DNA of 64,000 nt from Channa striata. Taxonomy: Eukaryota; Chordata; Actinopteri; Anabantiformes; Channidae. Both the position numbers and the translations under genes were made by a program. The notes under the pieces were generated by a model. It made no database searches, was not told where the DNA came from, and saw only the letters and a list, made by a program, of their open reading frames with translations. Numbering within the stretch: position 1 is the first letter of the stretch; the number at the start of each line of letters is the position of its first letter. Shown one piece after another: positions 25,730-38,500 of the stretch. The stretch spans positions 857,501 to 921,500 of the forward strand of contig CM065175.1 of the NCBI GenBank assembly GCA_033026295.1. Reading direction: 5' to 3'.

Positions 25730-27467
25730 ATGGACAGGACGTTCTTCCGGTGGAAGCAGCAGCGTCTGAACAAGCTGGACGTCAGTAAGAAAGGCAGCGT
25801 GGACCGAGACATCGAGCACGTCGTGTCTCTGCTCAACGGCCGCGACGAGTATTTCACAACCAGCTCCTGCTCCGGAAGAATCATCCTCATCGACGGGGTG
25901 AGGGAGGCTTTGAGTCCGGGACCGCGGCTCGGTCTCACTGCGTTTGGACACCGACTAACACGTGTCTTGTGTCTCAGGCTCCGGAGAGCAGTGACGTCCA
26001 GAAGCAGAACTGCGTGTGGCTGTTTGTCTCCCACCGAACGTGCACGGCTGATGATCTGGTGAGCGGTCGTGGTTCATTGTCCCTTTAATGACATGTCCCC
26101 CTGGCAACATTAACCCGGGGTTTGTCCCTCAGATGTCTCCTGTGGCCAAGTCCAACGGAGATGCTGTCTTCAAGTTCGAGCCATTCGTCCTTCACGTTCA
26201 GTGCAGGAGGCTGGAGGACGCCCAGCTCATGGTGAGACAGTTTATGTCACAGTCCACCTGTCTTCTCCTACAGGAACAGGAAGGACTGCGGCTCTGTGTG
26301 AGGAAAGGGAAGAATTTCAGTGTCACAAGCATAACTCATAAAATAGAAATACGTCAGGAGCATTCCCTTATGTCAGAGGTGGAAGGAGCAGCAAATGTTT
26401 CTGCTGAAGTTCTGCTATTGGGGTTAAATTGTACTCAAGCAAAAGTAAAATGTACTTGAATAAAAGTAAAAAGTAACTGGAAGTTTTTATTGAGTAAATA
26501 TTAGTTCCATTCTCGTCATCCAGGTAACGCAGAGCATGTATTTAAGGCGCCGTATTTATTTGGGGATGCAGAGTGATGTGTCACTCAGGCTAATAAAACG
26601 GTCTGATTCTTAGCATCACAGTGTTACAGGGTCTGTGTCTCTGGTGGTTTGTCAGACACACACAAGTTCTCCAACACAACCTCAGTCATCCTGGTTTGGT
26701 CATGTCAGCTGGGCTTCTTTCTTTGTGGTTAGAAAAGTTTCACTACTAATCCAAGCAGCTTCTTTAGTCTGAGTGACTAAAACGTTTTTTTCCTCTCCTC
26801 CAGCACTCAGTGGCCATCAACTCAGGTTTCAGAAACTCTGGTCTTAGCATCAGCAAGACAGGAAAGATAATCACGGTAATCACAGCAGTAACATTTGCTC
26901 CTGGATTTATCACAAATCATGAACGAATGGACAAATGTCAAAGTTTTACTCGCACATGTTGAGTAACAGGTGTAACAGACTTCCTGTTGTTTTGTCCCTG
27001 TAGGCGGTTCGTAGCACACATGGCTTGGAGGTTCCTCTCACTCACAAAGGAAAGCTCCTAGTTGGACACGAGTACATCCATTTCCTGACTCAGGTAGCCA
27101 ATCAGAAGATGGAGGAGAACCTCAGACGGATCCAAAGGTCAGTCGGTTAAAATTGTCAAAAATTAAAATTCAACCCAGACAGACTTTTTTTTTTTTTTTT
27201 TTTTTTAAAGTTTGTTTGTGGTTCTTCCCCAGGTTCTACCAGAATCTCCAGTCAGCTCTGACTGTTGCAACACTACAGAAAGGTCCTCCCACATCACAGG
27301 AACCACAAGATCCCTCTGACTCACTGGACACAGAAACCGAGAGGAAGGACAAACAAAGTGTGTATAAAGGAAGGCGGAGAAGAGGTCAGCCTCAGGCTGA
27401 GTGTTGTCATGACGACAGCTCCAGCAGCCTGCAAGATCTGGACGACTGTTTGAATCTTTTTACGTGA
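25730..27467 (+). CDS. tyw3: tRNA wybutosine-synthesizing protein 3 homolog, complete
   Basis: Six exons: 25730-25897, 25978-26058, 26133-26231, 26804-26875, 27004-27137 and 27233-27467. All introns are GT-AG, and the joined frame of 789 nt gives 262 residues, close to the roughly 259 of human TYW3. Family landmarks in order are KGSVDRDIEHVVSLLN, a Ser-rich TTSSCSGRI loop, DVQKQNCVWL, KFEPFVLHVQCR, INSGFRNSG, AVRSTHGLEVPL and NQKMEENLRRIQRFY. TYW3 is an S-adenosylmethionine-dependent methyltransferase that N4-methylates the tricyclic intermediate yW-86 during wybutosine formation at G37 of tRNA-Phe. The last exon ends in a low-complexity, acidic and basic tail that is poorly conserved in the family. 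The introns are short except the third, which carries a repeat. A pure T tract of about 22 nt lies just before the last exon. It sits alone between the divergent plppr4 and plppr5 genes, and I see no functional link with them. Confidence 0.95.
26365..26490 (+). repeat. Short interspersed repeat in tyw3 intron 3
   Basis: CAGAGGTGGAAGGAGCAGCA, TGTACTCAAGCAAAAGTAAA and ATGTACTTGAATAAAAGTAA resemble a MITE-like fish repeat that reads 'acttgagtaaaagtac'. The boundaries are approximate. Confidence 0.5.
27185..27206. repeat. Poly-T tract before the last tyw3 exon
   Basis: About 22 consecutive T in the last intron, 27 bp before the acceptor. It could act as an extended polypyrimidine tract or be a retrotransposon-type tail. 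Confidence 0.9.
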
Positions 27468-28314
27468 AGTGGGAGTTCTGCACGTGTGCTGACAAGCTCA
27501 GTGTGTCAAACTGATCATCATTATTATTCATATCATCATTCATCAGACTTTTTGCAAAGTGTGTCACCACGAGACAGCCACTTTCTAAAGCGTCCTATCA
27601 CGGACAAAGCTGCTAGGGTCAACTTATTATTAATTATGTCATACAAAAAATGTTTCCTTCAGTTTAGAATTTCTATTAAAATATAATTTAAAAACTAATT
27701 TGTCCGTCGTCATGTCTTTTTTTGGCAACAATTCCAGCTCCAGCTTCCATTGCTCGGTATTTTAGAGCAATTACATAATTAAATAGTACACAAAGTGCGA
27801 CTACTACCTGCTGTGAAGTACTTTTTCATACCAGTACTTGCACGCTCGCCTAACCACTGGGTTTCTGGAGAGAAACTAAACGGATCTTCTAGAGAACAAT
27901 TAAGTTCTCTGTAACATGTTTTTGTGTCCTTATGTTTAAAGTCACCAATCAACATTTTCCTGCTGATGCAGCCTTAAAGCTTATTCGTGTATGGGTGGGT
28001 ACACACACACACACACACACACACACATCTCCCATGATGCGCTCTATTAAAACCTGTAACCTCTCTGGGGTTAACGTGATGCTTTAATGTGTTTAATCTG
28101 TGATATTTGAATGCAGTGCTCTCAGCAGGACGTGTCGGACGTTCTCACCACTGGAGGGCAGCAGCGTTTATGGAAGTCGGGCTCTCCCGAAGACCACCTG
28201 CTGTGACGCTGATGTTCTCCCTGTCGCTGCTGAGTACTTACTGTGCTAATTGCTCCTAATACTGACATTCTATAACAGACATGTGGCTGAAAGAGAGAGA
28301 AAAAATATTTATAT
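27468..28314. other. tyw3 3' flank
   Basis: Likely tyw3 3' untranslated region up to ATTAAAATATAATTT near 27675, then nongenic sequence with the AC microsatellite. No other gene is seen. Confidence 0.4.
28001..28027. repeat. (AC)n microsatellite
   Basis: About 13 AC units between tyw3 and the LINE nest. Confidence 0.93.
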
Positions 28315-29589
28315 TCAATTCAACTTTATTTATGTCACCAATTTACAACAAGGTGATCTCAAGGCACTTTACATAATAAAGTCAAGACTATACAAACATG
28401 TAGAGAAAACCCAACAAATCCCCCTTGAGCAGCCATAGGCAACAGTGGAGAGGAAAAACTCCCTTTAACAGAAGAAACCTCCAGCAGAACCAGGCTCAGG
28501 GTGGATGGACATCTGCCTTGACCAGTTGGGCTGAGTGGAAAGTGGAGAGAGAAAAGAACAGAGCAACAAAAGCAAAAACAAAACATTGAGCAGGTTAGTA
28601 GGACCAGTAGCTGCACACTGGAGGACAAACAGCGCCATATCCAGGGACACCTGAAGACAGGGACAGAGAGAGGGAGACAGAGAGGGAGAAAGATAACTAC
28701 AGGACAAAGAAGATACAGAGTTAATGTCATACAGTGGTGACATTATAGATGTGGGGTGAGAGGAGAGAATGAAGAGAAGAGGAAGTGGCTCAGTGCAGAG
28801 TCCCCCAGCAGTCTAAGCCTATAGCAGCATGACTATAACCAACTATAAGCTTTATCAAAGAGGAAGGTTTTGAGCCTAGTCTTAAAAATACGGAGGGTGT
28901 CTGCTTCCCGAATCTGGACTGGACTAATTTTGGCAATGTTTCTTAGGTGGAAGAAGGCTGTTCTAGAGATTTGTTTTATGTTTGAGCTAAATGACAAATC
29001 CTGGTCATAAATGACTCAGAGATTCCTTGCAGTACTACTGGGGGCCAGAGTTATGTCATCTAAAGTAGGGATATGGTTAGAAAACATGTTTCTGAGACTT
29101 TTAGGCCCAAATACAATAACTTCAGTTTTATCTGAGTTTAGAAGAAGGAAATTATACGTCATACAGTCCCTTATGTCTTTTAAACATGCTTGTAGTTTGA
29201 TTAATTGATTTGTTTCATCAGGTTTCATAGATAGATATAACTGCGTGTCATCAGTGTAGCAGTGAAAATTTACAGAGTGTTTTCTAATAATGTTGCCAAG
29301 GGAAGACATAGAGTATTGGTCCTAAAGCAGAGCCTTGTGGAAGACTTGTGTATGTGGAAGATTCATCATTAACATGAACAAATTGTTATTATGGAACCAG
29401 TTTAGTGCTGTTCCTTTCATTCCAATTACATGTTCTAGTCTCTGTAATAATATTCTGTGATCATTGGTGTCAAATGCAGCAATAAGATCTAACAGAACTA
29501 GTATAGAGACAAGTCCATTATCTGAAGCCAGAAGAAGATCGTTGGTGACTTTAATCAGTGCGGTTTCTGTGCTATGATGAACTGTAAAT

Positions 29590-32507
29590 ATCCAAGATGG
29601 CGCTGCCTGACCAGCTGCCTGTTACAGTAGCTCCTTCCTCTGTTTTTCATTTTCTTTTATTTTCTATTGTTTATTGGCCTGTCTTGCAGGTTTTCTTCAA
29701 GGTGGTCAAATCCTGCTGCAAAGGCGCTCTTAGGGAGACCAACTTTATTACTGCAGTGTTTAGTATTTTATTGATTTTGGAACTTTTTGGAGCGTGTCTG
29801 GAGATCCGCTCAGCTTCGCACATGGCTCCATTGTTTACACGTGAGAGCAGCTGTTAGCGCTACGTGACACTGTGCCTCGCCACACCGACAAGCCGGAGAT
29901 TCCGCCGGAGTTACGGAGGAGAAGGAGAGGCTGCAGAGCAGGACGAAGGCTCCAGGAGAGGAAGCAGAGATGCAGACCATGTCTGCCATCCGTCATCATG
30001 GGAAACGTCCGTTCCCTCTCCAACAAACTGGACGAGCTCACGGCGCTGACCCAGCTGCAGCGGGACTACAATGAGAGCAGCCTCATGTGTTTTATGGAGA
30101 TGTGGCTGAGCGACACGACACCGGACTCTGTGGTTGCCCTGGGTGGTTTAAACTGGTTCGCGGGGACAAGGGACGAAAGGAGAGCGGTAAGAGAAAAGGC
30201 GGAGGACTGGCGCTGTTTATTAACGAAAGATGGTGCAACCCCAAGCATGTCTGTGTGAAAGAACAGCTCTGCACTAAGGACATTGAGTTTGTCACTGTTG
30301 GCGTTCGGCCTTATTAGATCCCGAGGCATTTTTCATATGTTATTGTGTTTAACGTACCTCCCTCGGCCGACGCAGCCGCTACGTGTGAGCTGCTGCACGG
30401 CGCAGTAACTCGTCTGCAGACGCGACACCCGCAGGCTCTGCTCCTCCTCAGCAGGGACTTTAATCAGCTTCACTGTCTTCCACTCTCCCGACAATCACCC
30501 AGTACGTGAAGTGCCGCACCAGGAACAACAAGACGCTGGACTTATTGTATGCTAATGTGAAGGACGCATACACCTCCATCCCCCTCAGCGTGAACTCAAG
30601 TACAAGATTAGAGAGGCCAAGGACAGATACAAGAAGAAGCTAGAGGAGCGGCTGGAGAATAACACCGCAAGAGGTGTGTGGAGGGGCCTGAAGACCATCT
30701 CAGGCCACAGTCAGGGGGTCAGCTGATTAAGATCAAGTCTGGGCCAACAATTTACCCCTTTTTTCAACAGATTTGACTCCAGCCCCAGCCCCCTCCTCAC
30801 ACATCTACAGTCCGGCAGCTGTGACCACCATCCTCCGATCTCCTCCACCTCTCCCCACCCCCCTGTCTTCACACCACTCCACAACCAGCCCCGCTTCCTC
30901 CCCCCTAACCCTAACATCACAGGGTGGCTGTAGCTTAGTTAGTAAGACAAGTTGTCCATGGACCGAAGGTCAGTGGTTCGATCTTACTCTGTAAGTCTTT
31001 TTGGATAAAAGCATCTGCCAAATGATGAAATGAAATGTAAACATCAAGTTAAGTGAGGGGAGAGCTGGGATGCCTGAAAGTCAGGAAGGCTGCAGGACTG
31101 GATGAGGTCAGCACCAGACTGCTGAGGAACTGAGCTGACCAGTTCTGTGAGGTGGTCACATACATCTTCAACCTGAGCCTCAGTCCGGAGAATACGTTTT
31201 GTGGAAGACTTCGTGTGTGGTTGCACTTCCCAAGGTAACTCACGCGAAGCAGCCAAACCACTAGAGACCTGTAGCCTTGACCTCCCACCTGATGAAGACC
31301 ATGGAGAGGCTCGTCCTCAGGCACCTTCGCTCCGTGGTGGGCACAGTGCGAGACCCTCTGCAGTTTGCCTACAGGCCAAACATTGGGGTGGAGGACGCTG
31401 TCATCTACCTGCTTCACTGGGCACAGACTCACCTGGAAGCTGCCAGAACCCGTCATGTTTTTTGACTTCTCCAGCACGTTTAATACCATTCAACCGGCAC
31501 TACTGTGAGGGAAGCTGGAAGGGGCAGGAGTGGATAGACAACTGACTGCATGGACAACAGATTACCTCACCAACAGGCAAGAGTATGGGCGGCTGTGGAA
31601 CTGTGTGTCTGAGGTGCTGGTCTGCAGCTCCTCAGGGTACGGAACTCTCACCGGTCCTCTTCACTCTGTACACCTCAGACTTCACCTACAACACTAGCAG
31701 TTGTCATCTTCAGAAATTCTCTGATGATTCAGCCATAGTTGGTTGTATATCAGATGGGAATGAGCTGAAGTACAGGTCAGTGATCATGGACTTTGTGGAC
31801 TGGTTTGAAAGCAATCACCTGTGCTTAAACACCATTAAGACAAGGAGATGGTGATTAACTTCCGGAGAAAGACACTAGCATTCACACCGGTGAACATCCA
31901 GGGCTCGGACATTGAGAGGGTGGACAGCTTTAAGTACCTGGGTGTTCACCTCAACCATAAACTGGACTGGCCTGACAACACTGATGCCTTGTACAATAAG
32001 GGTCAAAGTCGCCTCCATCTTCTGAGGAGACTGAGGTCCTTCAGCGACATTTTATGACTCTGTGGTGGCTTCAGCTCTGCACTACGCTGTGGTCTGCTGG
32101 GGTTCAGGCAGCACCGACCAGGACAGGAACAGACTGAACAAGCTGGTCAGGAGAGCCAGCTCTGTCCTGGGCTGCCCGCTGGACTCTGTGGAGGAGGTGG
32201 GTGAGAGGAGGATGTTGGCCAAGCTGACATCCATCATGGACAACACCTGTCACCCGCTGCACCAGACAGTGGAGGTCTTTCATTCCCACCGTGGTTAGTT
32301 TTTTATAACTCCACAGTCTAACCTACTTGACCTTCAAATATTGTACATATTCTGTAGTAGTTATACATTGTATATTTGTAAATTGATTTGAATTTAATTT
32401 TTTGCACATTACTTGCACTTTCTTGTTGCTTTGTACATCTGGGAGCTGTGTAACATGTAAATTTCCCCCTTGTGGGATCAATAAAGATTACCTTAAACCT
32501 TAAACCT
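29590..32507 (+). mobile_element. LINE with endonuclease and reverse transcriptase remnants, plus strand, nested
   Basis: In order on the plus strand: an endonuclease start at 29998 (GNVRSLSNKLDEL), GGLALFINERWCNPKHVCV at about 30210, remnants of the endonuclease end near 30420-30600 (SRDFNQ; NKTLDLLYANVKDAY), then RT blocks (ERLVLRHLRSVVG; PLQFAYRPN; the FSDDSAIVG active site near 31710), and a C-terminal LHYAVVCWGSGS at 32062. It ends AATAAAGATTACCTTAAACC with a short CCTTAAA repeat tail. Frameshifts and stops are many. TAAAT flanks it (29585-29589 and 32508-32512) as a possible target duplication inside the minus-strand LINE. The order and 3' tail identify a non-LTR element with an APE-type endonuclease. 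Confidence 0.85.
30920..31039 (+). mobile_element. tRNA-derived SINE inserted in the plus-strand LINE
   Basis: The 5' half has tRNA promoter boxes: GTGGCTGTAGCTTAGTTAG (box A) and GGTTCGATC (box B). The 3' half is the LINE-type tail TTTTTGGATAAAAGCATCTG-CCAAATG followed by GAAATGAAATG. It is bordered by AACATCA at 30913-30919 and 31040-31046, a 7-bp target duplication. It separates the endonuclease and RT parts of the host LINE. Confidence 0.8.
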
Positions 32508-33486
32508 TAAATCCTGACTGAAATTCTTCAAACAAATCGTTTCTGCGCAGGTGGTCCCATAATTGCTTTGCAGCTACTTTTTCAAGTATTTTAGAAATAA
32601 AGGGGAGATTGGATATTGGTCTGTAATTGGCTAAGACATCTGGATCCAGACTAGTTTTTTTTAAGTAGAGGTTTGATTACAGCTACCTTATAGGCCTTTG
32701 GTACATATCCTGTTTGTAAGGATAGATTAATGATATCTAATACGAACGTGTCTAATAAGGGTAGAGCATCTTTGAGCAGTCTAACTGGAATAGGGTCTAG
32801 CAGACATGTTGTTGGTTTAGATGCCATAATAGTTGAAGTTAACTCAGCAAGGTCTATGGGCACAAAGCAGTCCAAAAGGGACTGAGGACTTACTGATGAT
32901 TCTAATTCTGTTGTATTTGTGGGGAGGGTCTGGTGAATTTTATTTTATGAAGTCATTGCTACATAGCGTTGAGGGAATACTAGTCTCAACTGAACTATGG
33001 CTCTTAGTCAGCCTGGCTACAGTGCTGAAAAGAAATCGGGGGTTGTTCTTATTTTCCTCTATAAGTGATGAATAAAATGCTGTTCTGGTTTTACGGTATA
33101 AACTCTTTTTCCAGGCTAAGCGTGATTCTTGTGAATGAGTGGAATGCCACTTCCTTTCTACTTTTTGTGAAGAGGATTTTGAGTTTTCCAGGCTCAGAGT
33201 AAGACTCTCAAATGAGTTATAACTATGTTTAGGTCTAGGGTTTATTGGTAAGCTTGAGTGGTAGATTGCTGCTTCTCCTCCACCTCAGCCTGAGCTTCAA
33301 GGAACATGATAGTTAATATGACTTGGGGGGGTCGACTCATTTAAACTAACATATTCTTCCTGCTGCAACCAAGTTTCAGTGAGACAAAATAAATTGAATT
33401 GATGATCACTTATCAAGTAATTTACTAACAGAGATTTAGATGAGAGAGATCTGATATTTAATAATCCACATTTAATTGTTTCAGGT

Positions 33487-34309
33487 TTTTACATTTACAC
33501 TTACATTTGGCAGAAGCTTTTATCCAAAGCGACTTACAAGTGAGGAACAGGCAAGCTATAAAATCTAAGTTAAGGAGAAAAACATCAAAGCAAAGTGCTA
33601 TCAAAGAAGTTGTTTCAAGAGATGCAAGTACAGAAAAAAGAAAAAGCAGGAAGGTTGTTTTTTTTCTTTTTAAAGGAAGAAACGGAAGAGTTCTGTTTTC
33701 AGCAGTGTTTTAAATGTAGTGAGTGAGGTCGCACAGAGTTTGGCAGCTCATTCCACCACCGTGGGATTACTGAGCTGAACAGTTTTTCTTGGTGTCTTCT
33801 GTGTGGTGCTGGGACTACCAGACGTTGTTCGCTGGCCGAGCACAGCAGACAGGAGGGGTTGTAGACCTGAATGAACGAGTTTAAGTAAGCCGGAGCTGTT
33901 GAGTTGACCACTCTGTGGGCAAGAGACAGAGCTTTGAACTTAATCCTCACAGCTACAGGAAGTCAGTGCAGAGATCTGAAGAGAGGGGTGACATGAGTCC
34001 TTTTTGACTGGTTAAAGATAAGGCGTGCTGCTGCATTTTGGATCATCTGCAGGGGTTTGGTCGTGCATGCCGGTAACCCCATCAACACTGCGTTGCAGTA
34101 ATCAAGACGAGATATGACAAATGCCTGCACGATGAGTTGAGTTGTTTACTTAGAGAGGTTGGGTCTGATCTTGTTGATGTTGTAGAGGGCAAATCTACAC
34201 AACCTAGAGACTGAGGTGATGTGTTCCGTGAAGCTCAGTTGATCGTCAATGATGACCCCCAGATTTCTGGACGACTTAGCGGGAACAATCACTTCAGTTT
34301 TTGTTCAGT
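33487..34309 (-). mobile_element. 5'-truncated LINE fragment, minus strand
   Basis: On the minus strand 33950-33699 encodes the C-terminal end of a LINE ORF2: KFKALSLAHRVVN, TAPAYLNSFI and PRWWNELPNSVR. Its left (3') end has an ACATTT-type repeat tail and the motif GCAGAAGCTTTTATCCAAAG, common in fish LINE tails. The flanking segments TTCAGGTTTTT and TTCAGTTTTT may be the target duplication. It sits within the larger minus-strand LINE. Confidence 0.7.
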
Positions 34310-35159
34310 AAGAGGAGCAGTCCCGACTTGTATTAAGTTGTTATGATTAACTCCTCTTGTGATGATTTTTCATTTGTAAAATTTAGTTAATCGGGGAACA
34401 GACACAGTCTCTGTAGGACTGTGGGAGTTGTGTGGGGGTGGCGGCGGTAAGGATACTGCAGAGAGGCGTGTAGGACTGGATCTCTGTGTCCTAGGCTCAA
34501 CTCTGGACTGTCAATCTTTTGGTTGTCTAATAAAATCAGCCATATTTTTAGATAAGACAGAGGCACCATCCAAAGTAGGATGGATGCTGTCTCTCCTAAT
34601 AAGCCTAGGTTTTCCCCAAAAACTTTTCCAATTGTCTATGTAGCCCACATCGTTTGCTAGGCTAGCTGCTAGGCTAACGAAGCTAGATCAATTAAGTTTA
34701 GTTAGTGTTAGCTAGTTTGTTTAATTATTTCTGGAGAGCAGGTAAAACAAATCTCACATCCAAAGTGATAGTTTATATACAGAGAAATCACTAATTTAGA
34801 AAACAAGAGCTACGATTAACCAGGGAACAATCTTTCGGCAGAGACCACAACAGTCTGAAGAAACAGGAAGTGACAGAATACGCTTACCGCAGGAGGAGTC
34901 ACAGCTCACTCAAATATATATATGTGAATGTGCAGGTGCTCAGCATGCATTTGTGAAGTTTTTCTTTCCTAAGTTGACTTTTCTTCCACAGAATAATGTT
35001 ACTGACTGACAGCAGTGTGACCAAGGTTTCGATCCTTCACCTTCATCTTTAGATGGTATTAACAACTGTGGATGATGACTGTAAGATGTAATTGGGGGGG
35101 AAAAAAAAGTATTGTATGACATTTCTGATCCCACCCCTCGATAATCACAGTTTGCCCTG

Positions 35160-35531
35160 GTTTTAACCTTTACAATAGGTGGAATAAGTTAGTTACTTGA
35201 ATAGTAAATGTAAAACACTGCGCTTTGATTGGAGTCTGTGTGCAGCAGACTGCGAGGGGCTCTTTAGAGCTTGTTCAGTGAAACAGAAGAAATTCCTTGC
35301 CTCGGATGATTCAGGACATTCACGGGAGTGGAAAGAAAAGCTTTTCCAGCTCCTGAAAGCGCAGCACAATGACTCTGAGGGGCAGATACTCGACATCATC
35401 TCCATCACTGAACTATTCTACAAGGCATGTAGGAAGGCGTCTTTGGATTTCAAACAGCTGTGGTGAAGGGTATGCCAAACTCCTCGTCGCCAACGATTTG
35501 CTGGACATTATAGCGGCAGACTGCTGTCAGC
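35160..35531 (+). promoter_or_regulatory. Probable 5' leader of plppr5
   Basis: This stretch follows the LINE nest and directly precedes the plppr5 ATG. It contains an open frame (35197-35466) without family resemblance that stops before the plppr5 start, so I read it as leader sequence, possibly with upstream ORFs. No clear splice acceptor separates it from exon 1. Confidence 0.35.
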
Positions 35532-38500
35532 ATGCTGTACTTTCAGGTGGTGATTTTGGCAGGTACAGTGATGCTGGTTTATTATTGTGAGTTCACGGAC
35601 ACCTTCAGTCCAGCAGAGCAGGGCTTCATCTGCAGAGACCCAGCTTTAACCAAACCCGATCCCGGGCCTGAACAGAACAGCCGCATCCAGCCTGTCATTC
35701 TGTACTCTGTGGTGGGTGGCCTGCCTGTTGTACTGGTAAGTCTGAGTCTGACAGCACTTCACTACTTTCAGATGATTAGGACAACAGTGTTAGAGTAGAG
35801 CAGTGGTGCTCATTGCAGGTCCCCCAGAGTCCCCGTTCAGCTTTGCAAATGTCCCTGCCCCACCCACTGCTGATTACCTAGACCAGAGGAGCCAGGAGAC
35901 ACCATTTTAGAAGAGGGTGGAGGCAGGACCGAACACGACCTTGGCTGTCGAAAACTAGGGTGTCCCCACTGTAAGACAGGATATACGGAGACATCCAGTC
36001 TTTTTAAAGGCGTAATGCGTGAAGACACACTATGTACGTTTTTTAAAATGTCTTTTTGCTTGTAACATGCTCCAAAACTTAATGTAGTGAGGTGCTGTGG
36101 AAGCCCCATGTGACTTGGAATAATTAAACATCACTGGCAACAGTGGCACATTTTAATAAAACTGTCAGAGAATCAGTCAGAGAATTTCAACTGTTTCTGT
36201 TCAATTAGTAGGTTTTGGTACAGTTTGAATTCCCCTTGTGTGTTGTTTTCCCATGAACAGCTCTCAGAAATCGCCAAGTGTGTGAAAGCACACATCCTTT
36301 TAGACACAAACGGCATTAAGACCAGATTTAAGCATCATTAGAGAAAAGCAGGAGAAGCCTGTCAATATCCAGCTTGGTCTGATTGGTCTTGCTTACCAAA
36401 AGACCGACTGACAGTGAAACCTGCAGATTTCCAGTAGGGCAACTCCGTGCAGAACAGACTACTGTTCTGGTTATGATAAACTAAGCATGTCTGAAACAAT
36501 TCAAATCTAAAGGTCGAGTGGACGTGGAGTCTCGTGGTGATGTCTCCACAGTGTCACTCCTCTGCCTCCTGCTTGGTGATGGATGGATGCGAGTGTTCAC
36601 AGTCAACTCGTCATTTGCTTCTTCTTTTTCCTTGTGTTTTGCAGATTTCAGGTGTAGAGGTAGTTATCTTTCTCCTTCACTACAACTCCAACAACCTTTA
36701 CGACCAAGAGAAGATTGTTGTCATGGGTGACTGCTGCTATGTGAACCCCATGGTGCGCAGGACCTTTCGTTTTTTAGGTAATGGAAGTGCAGTTAAATAC
36801 ACACACACAAAACAGAAATTTTACTTAACTTACGTGAACCGGCTGGTGGTGAACCTCGGGCGTCTTTTTAGCATTAGATCGCTTACGAACCGTCACCCAT
36901 TATCTGCTTCTCTGCAGGCGTGTATGTCTTCGGCCTCTTCGCAACCGACATCTTTGTCAATGCTGGCCAGCTGGTCACAGGAAGTTTGGCTCCTTACTTC
37001 CTGTCTGTGTGCCAGCCTAATTACACAGCCCTCAGCTGCCAGGACATGGCGCACTTTGTCAGCCAATCAGACGTCTGCACTGGTGACCCTGACGACGTCT
37101 TGAGAGCGAGGAAGACGTTCCCGTGCAAAGAGGCTGCACTGAGTCTGTATACAGCTGTTTATCTGGCAGTGAGTGGTTCCCTTCAAAGGAACAGTTGGTA
37201 GAAATGGTTTCACAGTGTCGTAGAGGTACCGTAAAAGAACCTGTCTTTGCAGATGTACGCCATGTCCTGCATCGGGTCCTCTGGAGGTCGACTGACAGGC
37301 CCCCTCCTCAGTTTCTCCCTAGTCAGTCTGGCTGTGCTGACCGGCGTCAATAGAGTGGCCGAGTACCGAAACCACTGGAGCGACGTTATAGCCGGACAAG
37401 CCATCGGAGGACTCAGTGCTGCCTTTCTGGTCAGTTTGTGTTTATCTAATGAACAGCAGACATGTAGCGGGTTACCAAGCCGCTGAAAGGCGAGTCAGGC
37501 TCAGGCCTGGCTCACCACCAGGCCTGTGTGGGAAACATGTCACTGTGACGTAGCTCTGACCGTTTTGGCGGAGGTGCCCTGGGGACAAAACAAAGGACTT
37601 TACAATGCCACTTTGTGTCCAATTTGACAATGGTACTCGAGTTACTTTATGTCACTGTTGTTTTTGTATTTTAACTGTTGTGATCTGAGTTATGCCCAGA
37701 CCCTTAGCTTCTTATTCGTTTTTATACCGAAATGTAAGTAAAGCCATGTGCAGCTTTGCAGCCTAATGCTGCGTGATAATCACCCACTGAGCCGCCCGGC
37801 ACATGGAGCAGCTACCTGCTGACCTGTCACTACAGGTACAGGCCTGGGAGCCTGTTAGAGGGGCCCCCGGGCCTGAATGTGAATGTTAAAGGTTCCTTAT
37901 TGAAGCTCAGTTGAAATATGCAAAGTAACAACAGAGTGACGCATGAGGCAAAAAAAAGGTCAAGCAATGAGACATAAACAACATAAACCAGACATAAATT
38001 AAACAGTAAAACATACATTAAAAAACCATAAATTAAACAGTGGCCTCGCTCAGTCTAGGGATTCCTTTTGTGCCGTGAAACGTTGACACAGTAAAAATAG
38101 AAACATTCTGTGAGGTACTTCCAAAACTTTTTCACATGAGGTGTAGTCTTAAATATTGTAAACCGAGAAATGATAAATGAATTTGATTTGGAGTAAAGAC
38201 TTTTTTATACTTGATTTGCACACTACAACCAATCAATGTTCTATTATAATACAATTTCACCTGTTTAGTTTCACCTCAAAAATGTGGTGTAGCATGTAAT
38301 ACAAGATCAGAGCATGGGGGGTCAGGGGCCTTCAATCAGTTTTGGCCCCATCGTCTCGTAATACGAGCAAGCCTATAGAAACATATACACATCCATTTAC
38401 AATTTTTAAACAATATAAATTGCTGTATTGCGAAAAAAGCCTTAACTCGTAGAAACAAAAGCTTCATCCCTCTCCTGTTATACATGTTACAATTACGTAC

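Larger units (their letters stand above)
28315..34915 (-). mobile_element. L2/Rex-like LINE, minus strand, interrupted by two later insertions
   Basis: The 3' end lies at the left (a tail that reads CAATTCAACTTTATTTATG on the plus strand), followed by the widespread fish repeat body to about 28740. Reverse-transcriptase pieces on the minus strand are at 29309-29016 (NFHCYTDDTQLYL with the catalytic DD, then LLNSDKTEVIVFGP) and at 32875-32651 (TTCLLDPIPVRLLKDALP, an N-terminal RT block). The 5' part runs to about 34915 through untranslatable sequence. The two RT blocks are separated by a plus-strand LINE at 29590-32507, and a second insertion lies at about 33487-34309. All frames are broken. 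Without the insertions about 2.9 kb remains, shorter than a full LINE. Confidence 0.8.

Noticed and set aside
25406..25951. 181-codon open frame antisense to tyw3 exon 1
   Set aside because: It arises from GC-rich exon sequence and the GAA repeat (long Ser/Leu runs). It has no family resemblance and conflicts with the well-supported tyw3 exon.
30920..30990. tRNA-like segment with A and B boxes
   Set aside because: The cloverleaf is not complete, and the LINE-type tail and target duplication show a SINE, not a tRNA gene.
35197..35466. 89-codon open frame before plppr5
   Set aside because: No family resemblance, and it ends before the plppr5 start; treated as leader sequence.
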